The notes under the pieces are model-generated. The model did not search any database. It saw nothing but the letters and a program-made list of their open reading frames with translations, and was not told the origin of the DNA. From Bacillota bacterium (GTDB lineage: Bacteria; Bacillota; Clostridia; Christensenellales; CAG-138), in contig JAEZIE010000031.1 of assembly GCA_023416175.1 (NCBI GenBank), positions 1 to 10,178 on the forward strand: 10,178 bases of DNA, in the 5' to 3' direction. The position numbers were made by a program, and so were the translations under genes. This document shows, piece after piece, positions 1 to 6,322 of the stretch (positions are counted from its first letter, which is position 1; the number at the start of each line of letters is the position of its first letter).

Positions 1-255
1 GGATAATGCCATGTCTGTCGCTACGTCCAGATTGTTGAGATTGGGAATGTGAAACGCAGGCTCCTCATAGCGACGGGGGTTAATGAGTCATTGATCCAGC
101 GAGTGCAGCATGTGGTATACGTGCTTATAAAGCAGCATGCCGCAATACGGCGCATCCCACATGCTCTCCGGGATGCAGTCCACCACGTTTCCCACTTCCC
201 ACAGTGCGCGCCTCGTCTGTTCCCGGATTGCCTCCAAATACCCTTGTCCGGTCAT
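1..255 (-). pseudogene. DinB/YfiT-like protein, interrupted by in-frame TGA, 3' end outside window
   Basis: Read leftward from ATG at 255, which has a GGGAG ribosome site 8 bases before it. The first 55 codons give a helical protein with LEAIREQTRRALWEV, a Cys-Ile-Pro turn and KHVYHMLHSLDQ. This resembles the first two helices of the DinB/YfiT four-helix-bundle superfamily, whose members bind a metal through histidines, and His51 in the HSLD stretch is a likely ligand. Codon 56 (88-90) is TGA, where relatives typically carry Trp after LD-Q/R. The same frame then stays open to the window edge for 29 more codons and reads like the family (INPRRYEEPAFHIPN). The simplest reading is one gene broken by a nonsense change or a sequencing error. 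Trp is encoded by TGG twice upstream in the same gene, so general TGA recoding is unlikely. An alternative ATG at 270 lacks a ribosome site. The family call is from memory of motifs. Confidence 0.6.
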
Positions 256-276
256 ATGCAGTACTCCCATATGAAA

Positions 277-305
277 TTGTAAATTTGTTCCTTTTACATT
301 ATAAT
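277..305 (+). promoter_or_regulatory. Sigma-A-like promoter with internal dyad, for the gene at 341
   Basis: TTGTAA at 277-282 and TATAAT at 300-305 are separated by 17 bases, which is the optimal sigma-A layout. Transcription would begin near 312, about 29 bases before the start codon. The interval also contains the inverted repeat TGTAAA-N9-TTTACA (278-298), which lies almost exactly between the two hexamers and could be a repressor operator. The arrangement is seen directly; its function is inferred. Confidence 0.6.
298..303 (-). promoter_or_regulatory. Candidate -10 box for the DinB-like gene
   Basis: On the minus strand these bases read TATAAT, about 45 bases before the ATG at 255. A sequence 17 bases upstream (321-326, TGAAAA on this strand) is only a weak -35 match, so the promoter is tentative. 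The box overlaps the -10 of the divergent rightward promoter, because ATTATAAT (298-305) is palindromic. Confidence 0.35.
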
Positions 306-340
306 CGATGTGCGCGATATTTTTCATCGGGAGGAACTGG

Positions 341-790
341 ATGAAAATAAAATGGACGGGGTTTTTTCTAGTTGCGCTGTGCGGGTTTCTGTTGGTACTA
401 TTCTTCGGCATCCCCACGCCCAATGTACTCAACCACGCATATACCGGCGTAGTAGCCAACATCCGGGAACATAACGGCGACCTTTCCGTAAACAATTTAG
501 AACTTGCGCCGGATGCGGCAGAAGATGTTCTGACAGCGATCCAAAGCCACAGCTATGCAAGGCGCTTCCCAAACGGCAGCATCATTTCGCCCGGACCTGC
601 GCGGGCAGCGATGCTGTTCCTTGTCTATGAGGAAGAAGGGACGCAAAAGCACGATCTATTCCTCATCACCAATGCGGGCGTGATCAGTATCGATACTTTT
701 GAGACATCGGGGAGCTACTTCTTCCTGCCCCGAAACGCCAAGGCGCAAAAACAGCTCTTTGAAACCATACTCGATAGTATCGAAAAATAA
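341..790 (+). CDS. Small membrane-anchored or secreted protein of unknown function
   Basis: The 149-residue protein starts at ATG 341, chosen because GGGAGG at 329-334 stands six bases before it; an upstream in-frame ATG at 308 has no ribosome site and lies at or before the predicted transcription start. Residues about 5-23 form one hydrophobic segment after two lysines, so it is an uncleaved N-terminal anchor or a signal peptide without an obvious lipobox. The rest (about 30-149) is a mixed alpha/beta domain that should lie outside the membrane. It has a strand-rich middle (AAMLFLVYEEE, HDLFLITNAGVISID) and a C-terminal amphipathic helix (LFETILDSIEK). The layout recalls small extracytoplasmic domains of the DUF5301 kind, but I cannot confirm any family. 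It is a single gene with its own promoter, ending seven bases before the convergent amidohydrolase. Confidence 0.75.
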   Translation: MKIKWTGFFLVALCGFLLVLFFGIPTPNVLNHAYTGVVANIREHNGDLSVNNLELAPDAAEDVLTAIQSHSYARRFPNGSIISPGPARAAMLFLVYEEEGTQKHDLFLITNAGVISIDTFETSGSYFFLPRNAKAQKQLFETILDSIEK

Positions 791-797
791 GCAGCCG

Positions 798-1976
798 CTA
801 TTTCCGTAACTCCTGCGCCACAAGTACAGAATTCGCAAGCAGTGCCGCGCCATAGATCGGCGTATCTTCATGCGCGCAAAACCGCGGGTTGTGCCAGGAG
901 TAGTTGCGAACGCCCGGCGTGCCCGAGCCTAAAAAGTAAAAAAATGCGGGTACGCACTCCCCAAACAGCGCAAAATCTTCCGAAGCCATATTGAGCGGTG
1001 GCGTGACGATATGACCTTCTCCCACAGTTGCCACCGCGGCATGGCGCGCAACAGGGACAAGTGAGGATGGATTGACCACGGCGGGAGTAATGGGCGTGTG
1101 CGAAAACTCCGCCTTGCAGCCGTACGCTTCGGCGGTGGAAACGGACATTGCCTCCAGGCGCTCCAGCACGCGGGTCCGCACTCCTTCCTCATGGGTGCGG
1201 ATGGTGCCGCCGAACACGGCGTCATTGACGATTAAATCCGCTTCCGAGCCGCCGGAAAGATAGCTGACATTCACCACGGCCGAGGAAAGCGGCCCCACGT
1301 TTCGGCTTATGATGGTATGGATGCCCTGCACAGCGGCTGCCGCTGCGAGAATGGGGTCTATGTTTTTCTGCGGCGCGCTGCTGTGCCCGCCCCGGCCGAT
1401 CATGCGGGCGCGGTAAGCGTCCTTTGCCGCCATCAGGTGCCCTTCCCGTATCCCCACCGTGCCGACGTCCATATGTGGGGAATTGTGCAGGCCGAACATG
1501 CAGTTCATCGGCGCTTTTGTAAACAACCCAGCCTCGATCATCCGCTGCGCGCCTGCAAGGGTTTCCTCAGCGGGCTGGAACACGAATACCACGTCTCCGG
1601 TTAATTCGTCTTTCATTGCGGCAAGCGCCATGGCTGCGCCCAATAGCCCCGCCGTGTGGACGTCGTGCCCGCAGGCGTGCATAATACCGTCAACTTTAGA
1701 GCGGTCGGGTCGGTCGCGTTCCTCCTGCTGGCTTATGGCGTCGATATCCGCCCGCAAACCGATTACGGGGCCGGGTTTCCCTGTCCGCAGTATGCCTACC
1801 GCACCCGTAGAAAGCCCGAGATCGATGCACTCTATAGAAAGGTTGCTTAACACCTCACAAATGAGCGAGGTGGTAGCGTGCTCCTGCAGGCTTAGCTCGG
1901 GGCTGCTGTGCAGCTTCTGCGCGAGCTTGGTGATCGCATTGCCGAACCGGGATTGTATGCGTTGAAAGGTAACCAT
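798..1976 (-). CDS. M20D family metallo-amidohydrolase (N-acyl amino acid / hippurate hydrolase type)
   Basis: This 392-residue cytoplasmic enzyme, the usual M20D length, is expected to hydrolyse the amide bond of N-acylated amino acids or related small amides. ATG 1976 is preferred over in-frame ATG 2000 because GGAGG lies six bases before it. The catalytic domain shows GLRADIDA (73-80), HACGHDVHTAG (100-110) with metal ligands Cys102 and His104, FQPAEE (133-138) with the acidic pair Glu137/138, FGLHN (His164), and MASEDFA plus the C-terminal His362 in WHNPRF. GRGGHSSAP near residue 194 and the following helices form the inserted dimerisation domain (about 180-290). All expected metal ligands are present, so it should be active. 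It has no signal peptide. The gene diverges from secA and converges on the small membrane protein gene, with no operon partner here. The exact substrate (hippurate, acetyl amino acid, diaminopimelate or indole-acetyl conjugates) cannot be told from motifs. Confidence 0.92.
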   Translation of the reverse strand: MVTFQRIQSRFGNAITKLAQKLHSSPELSLQEHATTSLICEVLSNLSIECIDLGLSTGAVGILRTGKPGPVIGLRADIDAISQQEERDRPDRSKVDGIMHACGHDVHTAGLLGAAMALAAMKDELTGDVVFVFQPAEETLAGAQRMIEAGLFTKAPMNCMFGLHNSPHMDVGTVGIREGHLMAAKDAYRARMIGRGGHSSAPQKNIDPILAAAAAVQGIHTIISRNVGPLSSAVVNVSYLSGGSEADLIVNDAVFGGTIRTHEEGVRTRVLERLEAMSVSTAEAYGCKAEFSHTPITPAVVNPSSLVPVARHAAVATVGEGHIVTPPLNMASEDFALFGECVPAFFYFLGSGTPGVRNYSWHNPRFCAHEDTPIYGAALLANSVLVAQELRK

Positions 1977-1992
1977 AGATGCCTCCGCAATG

Positions 1993-2008
1993 CGCGGCAC
2001 AGGCCGCG
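1993..2008 (-). other. GC-rich hairpin in the amidohydrolase 5' leader
   Basis: CGCGGC and GCCGCG form a perfect 6-bp stem around a 4-base loop. It lies just after the predicted transcription start (about 2015) and seven to eight bases before the GGAGG ribosome site at 1982-1986. It could be a leader hairpin affecting stability or translation, or a DNA operator. No poly-T follows, so it is not a terminator. Confidence 0.4.
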
Positions 2009-2021
2009 TTGTCTATCATGT

Positions 2022-2030
2022 ATTATACCA
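2022..2030 (-). promoter_or_regulatory. Extended -10 promoter for the amidohydrolase
   Basis: On the minus strand these bases read TGGTATAAT, a perfect -10 with the TGn extension. No convincing -35 lies 16-18 bases upstream, which an extended -10 tolerates. The predicted start is near 2015, giving a leader of about 40 bases to ATG 1976. Confidence 0.55.
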
Positions 2031-2129
2031 AAGAAACAGGGCCGGGGAGCCTTGGGAAATGTGGCTCAATAACATTTTGTTGCCGCATCTTGTTCAAGCA
2101 AAGTTCAAGTTTTCCCGCCTGCATTCGCG

Positions 2130-2158
2130 TTGTACCAGTCTATGGTACATGCTATAAT
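2130..2158 (+). promoter_or_regulatory. Extended -10 promoter of secA
   Basis: TATAAT at 2153-2158 is preceded by TG at 2150-2151, a full extended -10. A weak -35 (TTGTAC, 2130-2135) stands 17 bases upstream. Predicted transcription starts near 2165, leaving a leader of about 48 bases. This placement excludes the in-frame ATG at 2162 as a real secA start from this promoter. Confidence 0.65.
2131..2149. promoter_or_regulatory. Perfect dyad (candidate operator) in the secA promoter
   Basis: TGTACCA (2131-2137) and TGGTACA (2143-2149) are exact inverted repeats separated by GTCTA. The dyad covers the -35 element and most of the spacer, where a bound repressor would block RNA polymerase or a MerR-like protein would act. 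It lies upstream of the predicted transcription start, so it acts as DNA rather than as an RNA hairpin. No regulator gene is in the window. Confidence 0.5.
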
Positions 2159-2187
2159 GGGATGGAATTAGATAATGGGAGGGTAGC

Positions 2188-2226
2188 GTGCTTTTGCGCC
2201 GCTGCGATCGATATGGGATTCTTTGA
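2188..2226 (+). CDS. Putative 12-residue leader peptide overlapping the secA start
   Basis: GTG at 2188 follows GGGAGGG (2177-2183) by four bases and opens a 12-codon frame, read MLLRRCDRYGIL, that ends at TGA 2224-2226. The stop lies 11 bases inside secA, whose ATG at 2213 has no ribosome site of its own within the usual distance. No in-frame secA start stands near the GGGAGGG. This suggests that translation of the leader feeds secA by coupling or re-initiation. It is inferred from signal placement only, and the peptide has no recognised relatives. It is not comparable in length or sequence to the SecM arrest peptide of enterobacteria. Confidence 0.4.
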   Translation: MLLRRCDRYGIL

Positions 2227-4954
2227 TAAACTTCTGGGCACCACTCCGGAAGCAAAGCTCAAAAAGCTAAAGCCCGTCGTGGATCAGATCAATAAACTCG
2301 AACCCGCCATGCAGGCATTGACAGACGCGCAACTTCGAGCCAAGACCGCGGAGTTCAAGGAACGTCTCACAAAGGGCGAAACGCTGGACAGTCTTTTGCC
2401 CGAAGCGTTCGCCGCCGTGCGCGAAGCCGCGGTCCGTACCGTGGGCATGCGGCATTTCGACGTGCAGTTGATCGGCGGTATCGTACTGCACCAGGGCCGT
2501 ATCTCGGAGATGAAGACCGGCGAAGGCAAGACGCTAGTCGCAACGCTTCCATCCTACCTCAACGCCCTCACCGGAGAAGGCGTACACATCGTAACCGTCA
2601 ACGATTATCTGGCCAAGCGTGACGCGCAGTGGATGGGCAAGATCCACCGCTTCCTGGGCCTGACCGTCGGCGTCATCGTCCACGATATGGACAACGACGA
2701 GCGCCGCGCGGCCTACAACTGCGATATTACCTACGGCACCAACAATGAGCTGGGCTTTGACTACTTAAGGGACAACATGGTCGTTTACCGCGAGCAGATG
2801 GTGCAGCGGGAACTCACCTATGCCGTCGTAGACGAAGTGGACAGCATCTTAATCGACGAGGCGCGCACCCCGCTCATTATTTCCGGCCACGGCGAAAAGA
2901 CGACGGATCTCTATGAAAAGGCGGACCGCTTTGTATTAAAACTTCGGCGCGGGCCGGATATCGTCAAGCAGACGCGCAGCGAGATGCTCATGGAGGAACA
3001 GCCCGAAGAAGGCGACTACATGGTGGACATCAAGCAGAAGACGGTGCAGCTTACGCAGGAAGGTATCACCAAGGCCGAGAAGTTCTTTAATGTAGAGAGC
3101 CTTGCGGATACCGAGAACACGGAGATTAACCACCACATTCTGCAGGCGTTGAAGGCGCACTCCATATTCTCGCGGGATGTGGACTATGTGGTACAGGATG
3201 GCCAGGTCATCATCGTTGACGAATTCACCGGCCGCCTCATGCTGGGCCGCCGTTACAGCGAAGGCCTGCACCAGGCGCTCGAAGCCAAGGAAGGCGTGAA
3301 GGTGGAGCGGGAGAATAAGACGCTTGCCACCATCACGTTCCAGAACTATTTCCGCATGTACAAGAAACTCGCGGGTATGACGGGTACCGCCAAGACCGAG
3401 GAGACGGAATTTACCGCCATCTACAACCTCGACGTCGTGGAGATTCCAACCAACCGCGATATGATCCGTAAGGACAACAACGACGTCGTCTACACCTCGG
3501 AAACAGGCAAATTCCGTGCCGTGGTGGGCGAAATCGAAAGCATGTACAAAACCGGTCAGCCGATACTCGTTGGTACCATTTCCGTGGAGCGCAGCGAGTA
3601 TTTGAGCGGTTTACTGGAGCGAAAAGGCGTCCCGCATGTGGTGCTGAACGCAAAGCACCACGCCAAGGAAGCGGAGATCGTGGCCCAGGCCGGTAAATTG
3701 GGGCGTGTGACCATCGCCACCAACATGGCGGGCCGTGGTACCGATATTCTTCTGGGCGGCAACCCGGATTTCATGGCGCGAGAGCAGATGAAGCGGGACG
3801 GCTTGGAGGAATGGCTCATTGAGGAAGCCACCGGCCACGCCGAGACTGAGGATGAAGAAATCCTCGCTGCGCGGGAAAACTATAGTACGCTCTATAAAAA
3901 ATATAAGGCCGAAACCGATGCGGAGCACGATAAGGTCGTGGCTTTGGGCGGCCTGCACATCATCGGCACCGAGCGGCATGAAAGCCGCCGTATCGATAAC
4001 CAGCTGCGCGGCCGAAGCGGCCGCCAGGGCGACCCGGGCAGCACGCGCTTCTATGTCTCGCTGGAAGACGAACTGATGCGCCGCTTTGGCGCGGACCGCG
4101 TCAAGAGCATGCTGGAGAAGGTCTCTCCGGACGATGACGTACCCATTGAGATGGGTATGATCACCAAGCAGATCGAGGCTGCGCAGAAGCGCGTCGAAAT
4201 GCACAACTTTGAAATCCGCAAGAACGTGCTGCAGTATGACGACGTCATGAACAAGCAGCGCGAGATCATCTATGGCCAGCGCCGCCGGGTGCTGATGGGC
4301 GAGGATATCCATCAGTCCCTGTTGGAAATGCTCTCTGGTGTGGTGGAAGGCTATGTTTCTTCCTACTGCCCCGGCACCGAGTACCCTGAGGAGTGGAACC
4401 TTGTTGGCCTTTCGCATGAAATCTGTGATTTGTGCCGCGTGCCCCGTCGCATGCTCTTTGCGCCCAACGAGGCCGAAAAGCTCAACGCAAAGACCGTCAC
4501 CGAGCGCATTATGGAATTTGTGAAGGAGCTTTACGCCAAGAAGGAAGAAGAGATTTCCGCTGCGGGCGTCGATATGCGTGAGGTGGAACGCGTAGCGCTC
4601 CTGCGCGCCGTGGACAGCCATTGGATGGACCATATCGACGCCATGGATCAGCTGCGTCAAGGCATCGGACTTCGTGCCTATGGCCAGAAGGAGCCTGTTG
4701 CCGCGTACACGGAGGAAGGCTTTGAGATGTTCGACGCCATGATCACGGAGATCAGGCAGGAAACCATGCGCTTCCTGCTCGGCGCGCAGCTTCAGCCCCA
4801 GGCGGTAAAGCGAGAACAGCTTGCGGTCCCCATTGAGGCTGCGAACCCCGAAGGCAACCAGCCCGCGAAGAAGGGGAGAACTATCGGCCGTAACGATCCC
4901 TGCCCCTGCGGCAGCGGGAAGAAATATAAAAACTGTTGCGGTAAAAACGCATAA
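2213..4954 (+). CDS. secA: Preprotein translocase ATPase SecA
   Basis: SecA is the cytoplasmic/membrane-peripheral ATPase that pushes unfolded preproteins through the SecYEG channel. The 913-residue protein starts MGFFDKLLG, a typical SecA opening. Walker A is MKTGEGKT (100-107) and Walker B is DEVD (207-210), followed by SILIDEARTPLIISG. The preprotein cross-linking domain follows (about 225-370), and the second helicase domain contains MAGRGTDILLGGNPDF and the QLRGRSGRQGDPG motif VI. The helical scaffold and wing domains occupy the next part. The end carries the SEC-C zinc motif CPCGSGKKYKNCC, with ligands Cys897, Cys899, Cys908 and Cys909, used in family members to bind SecB and/or phospholipid. 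Length and all motifs are intact. The start is chosen from homology, since no proper ribosome site precedes ATG 2213. secA-prfB is a common Firmicutes pair and may be partly co-transcribed. Confidence 0.98.
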   Translation: MGFFDKLLGTTPEAKLKKLKPVVDQINKLEPAMQALTDAQLRAKTAEFKERLTKGETLDSLLPEAFAAVREAAVRTVGMRHFDVQLIGGIVLHQGRISEMKTGEGKTLVATLPSYLNALTGEGVHIVTVNDYLAKRDAQWMGKIHRFLGLTVGVIVHDMDNDERRAAYNCDITYGTNNELGFDYLRDNMVVYREQMVQRELTYAVVDEVDSILIDEARTPLIISGHGEKTTDLYEKADRFVLKLRRGPDIVKQTRSEMLMEEQPEEGDYMVDIKQKTVQLTQEGITKAEKFFNVESLADTENTEINHHILQALKAHSIFSRDVDYVVQDGQVIIVDEFTGRLMLGRRYSEGLHQALEAKEGVKVERENKTLATITFQNYFRMYKKLAGMTGTAKTEETEFTAIYNLDVVEIPTNRDMIRKDNNDVVYTSETGKFRAVVGEIESMYKTGQPILVGTISVERSEYLSGLLERKGVPHVVLNAKHHAKEAEIVAQAGKLGRVTIATNMAGRGTDILLGGNPDFMAREQMKRDGLEEWLIEEATGHAETEDEEILAARENYSTLYKKYKAETDAEHDKVVALGGLHIIGTERHESRRIDNQLRGRSGRQGDPGSTRFYVSLEDELMRRFGADRVKSMLEKVSPDDDVPIEMGMITKQIEAAQKRVEMHNFEIRKNVLQYDDVMNKQREIIYGQRRRVLMGEDIHQSLLEMLSGVVEGYVSSYCPGTEYPEEWNLVGLSHEICDLCRVPRRMLFAPNEAEKLNAKTVTERIMEFVKELYAKKEEEISAAGVDMREVERVALLRAVDSHWMDHIDAMDQLRQGIGLRAYGQKEPVAAYTEEGFEMFDAMITEIRQETMRFLLGAQLQPQAVKREQLAVPIEAANPEGNQPAKKGRTIGRNDPCPCGSGKKYKNCCGKNA

Positions 4955-4994
4955 TATTGTCAGAGACTATGTTGGGGCGCTGTCCCAATCCCCC

Positions 4995-5032
4995 CTTAAG
5001 GACCGTAACGGCCCTTAAGAATCCCCTTTTAT
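4995..5032 (+). terminator. Weak intrinsic terminator candidate after secA
   Basis: CTTAAGGACC and GGCCCTTAAG (4995-5019) pair over ten positions with one A-C mismatch around a GTAAC loop. A TTTT run comes only after AATCCCC, so the U-tract is offset. It may be a leaky terminator, allowing some readthrough from secA into prfB. Confidence 0.35.
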
Positions 5033-5048
5033 ATTCACGCTTTCTTTT

Positions 5049-5079
5049 GCTTCTTTTCTTTCGTGGAAAGAAAAGAAGC
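5049..5079. repeat. Perfect 14-bp inverted repeat upstream of prfB
   Basis: The left arm (5049-5062, pyrimidine-rich) and right arm (5066-5079, purine-rich) are exact complements around a GTG loop. No T-run follows on either strand, so it is not a standard terminator. It ends ten bases before the prfB ribosome site and would make a very stable hairpin in a secA-prfB transcript. The low-complexity TTTCTTTT/TTTTCTTT mirror pattern around it suggests a dispersed repeat family. Confidence 0.6.
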
Positions 5080-5105
5080 GTACTCTATTAAAGGATGTGA
5101 AGACT

Positions 5106-6207
5106 TTGATTTTACTGGACGATTACAAGCAGCAGATCGCAGCGTCGGTCCAGACGCTCAAAGAGGCAGGTGACTCTCTTTGACCTCGCGGGGTTGAAGA
5201 GCGAGCAGCAAAAGCTGGAAGACCAGATGGCGGAGCCGGGGTTCTGGGATGATGTGGACAACGCAAACAAGGTAAATCAGCGCGTAAAGATCATACAGAG
5301 CAAGATTGGCAAGTACGAAAAGCTCAGGTCTGCCGCGGATGACTTGGAAACACTGGTGGAAATGATCGAGGAAGCGCCAGACCCTTCGTTGGAAGAAGAA
5401 CTCGTGCGTGAATACGAGACTTTCCGCCGCAATGTGGAAGAACTCAGACTCACTACGCTCTTAAAGGGCGAATATGACAGCTCCAACGCCGTATTGTCCC
5501 TGCACGCGGGTGCGGGCGGTACGGAAGCGCAGGACTGGGTACAGATGCTCTACCGCATGTATACACGTTACTGCTCGGTGCGCGGCTGGACAGTCCGGGA
5601 GCTGGACTTATTAGACGGCGACGAGGCGGGTATCAAGTCCGTCACGTTCGAGGTCATTGGGGATAGCGCCTACGGTTATCTGAAGGCGGAAAAGGGCGTG
5701 CACCGGCTGGTGCGCATTTCCCCGTTCGATTCTTCGGGCAGGCGGCATACGTCATTCGGGTCGCTGGACGTCACGCCGATATTCGATGACGATGAGAACA
5801 ACATCGAGATCGATATGGATGACCTCCGCATCGATACCTACCGCTCCAGCGGCGCGGGCGGGCAGCACGTCAATAAGACGTCCTCCGCCATCCGCATCAC
5901 GCACCTCCCCACCAACATCGTGGTGCAGTGCCAGAACGAGCGCAGCCAGCTGCAAAATAAAGAAACGGCTATGCGCATGCTCAAAGGTAAGCTCTTGGAG
6001 CTGCAGGAGCGCGAGCGCATGGAGCAGATGGCCCAGATCAAAGGCGATATGAAAAAGATCGAGTGGGGCAGCCAGATTCGCTCCTACGTCTTTCAGCCGT
6101 ATACGCTTGTCAAGGATCACCGGACGGGCGTTGAAAACGGCAATATCCAGGCCGTGATGGACGGCGAACTCGATTCGTTCATCAACGCGTTCCTGGTACA
6201 GTCCTGA
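5106..6207 (+). CDS. prfB: Peptide chain release factor 2, with programmed +1 frameshift
   Basis: RF2 reads UAA and UGA stop codons on the ribosome and triggers peptide release. The gene is joined as 5106-5180 plus 5182-6207, giving 366 residues, the standard RF2 size. The first frame starts at TTG 5106, ten bases after AAAGGA, and encodes 25 residues ending ...LKEAGDSL before an in-frame TGA (5181-5183). Slipping one base at CTT continues as DLAGLKSEQQKLEDQM. The stop-recognition tripeptide SPF is at 205-207 and the catalytic GGQ at 251-253 within SSGAGGQHVNKTSSA. GTG 5097 is also in frame but sits on top of the ribosome site; an apparent start at GTG 5170 would omit the N-terminus. The real stop is also TGA. 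Low RF2 would favour frameshifting and raise RF2, the known autoregulation of this family. Confidence 0.96.
5165..5184 (+). promoter_or_regulatory. prfB: prfB +1 programmed frameshift site
   Basis: The slippery codon CTT (5178-5180) precedes TGA (5181-5183) and C, the conserved CTT TGA C signal. AGGTGA (5168-5173), complementary to the 3' end of 16S rRNA, stands four bases before CTT and serves as the stimulatory internal Shine-Dalgarno. The spacing is slightly wider than the 3-base spacing of the classic E. coli site. Slippage of the tRNA from CTT to TTT puts GAC in the reading frame. Confidence 0.93.
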
Positions 6208-6322
6208 GCCATACGGGTAACAATATCATCTAAGGGGCGGGGGCAGGAGGCTGCGGCACAAAAGGCCCGGTAGTTTCTGTTTTCCGCTTCTTTGTATTGG
6301 GGTTATGAAAGGAGGCCGACGT

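Noticed and set aside
1..255. TGA read as Trp or Sec genome-wide
   Set aside because: prfB is intact and itself ends in TGA, Trp is encoded by TGG elsewhere in the same gene, and no Sec insertion element or selenium gene is seen.
1979..2212. A 78-residue N-terminal extension of SecA, or a start at ATG 2162
   Set aside because: The region contains the extended -10 promoter and predicted transcription start (about 2165), the text is unlike SecA, and MGFFDKLLG at 2213 matches typical SecA openings.
3611..4660. 349-codon open frame on the minus strand inside secA
   Set aside because: It is a shadow of the strongly supported secA gene with GC-biased composition, no family motifs, no ribosome site and no independent promoter.
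5049..5079. Hairpin before prfB as an intrinsic terminator
   Set aside because: Neither strand has a T-run after the stem.
5170..6207. prfB starting at GTG 5170 as a complete gene
   Set aside because: This would drop the normal RF2 N-terminus, which is encoded in the preceding frame and joined by the conserved CTT TGA frameshift.
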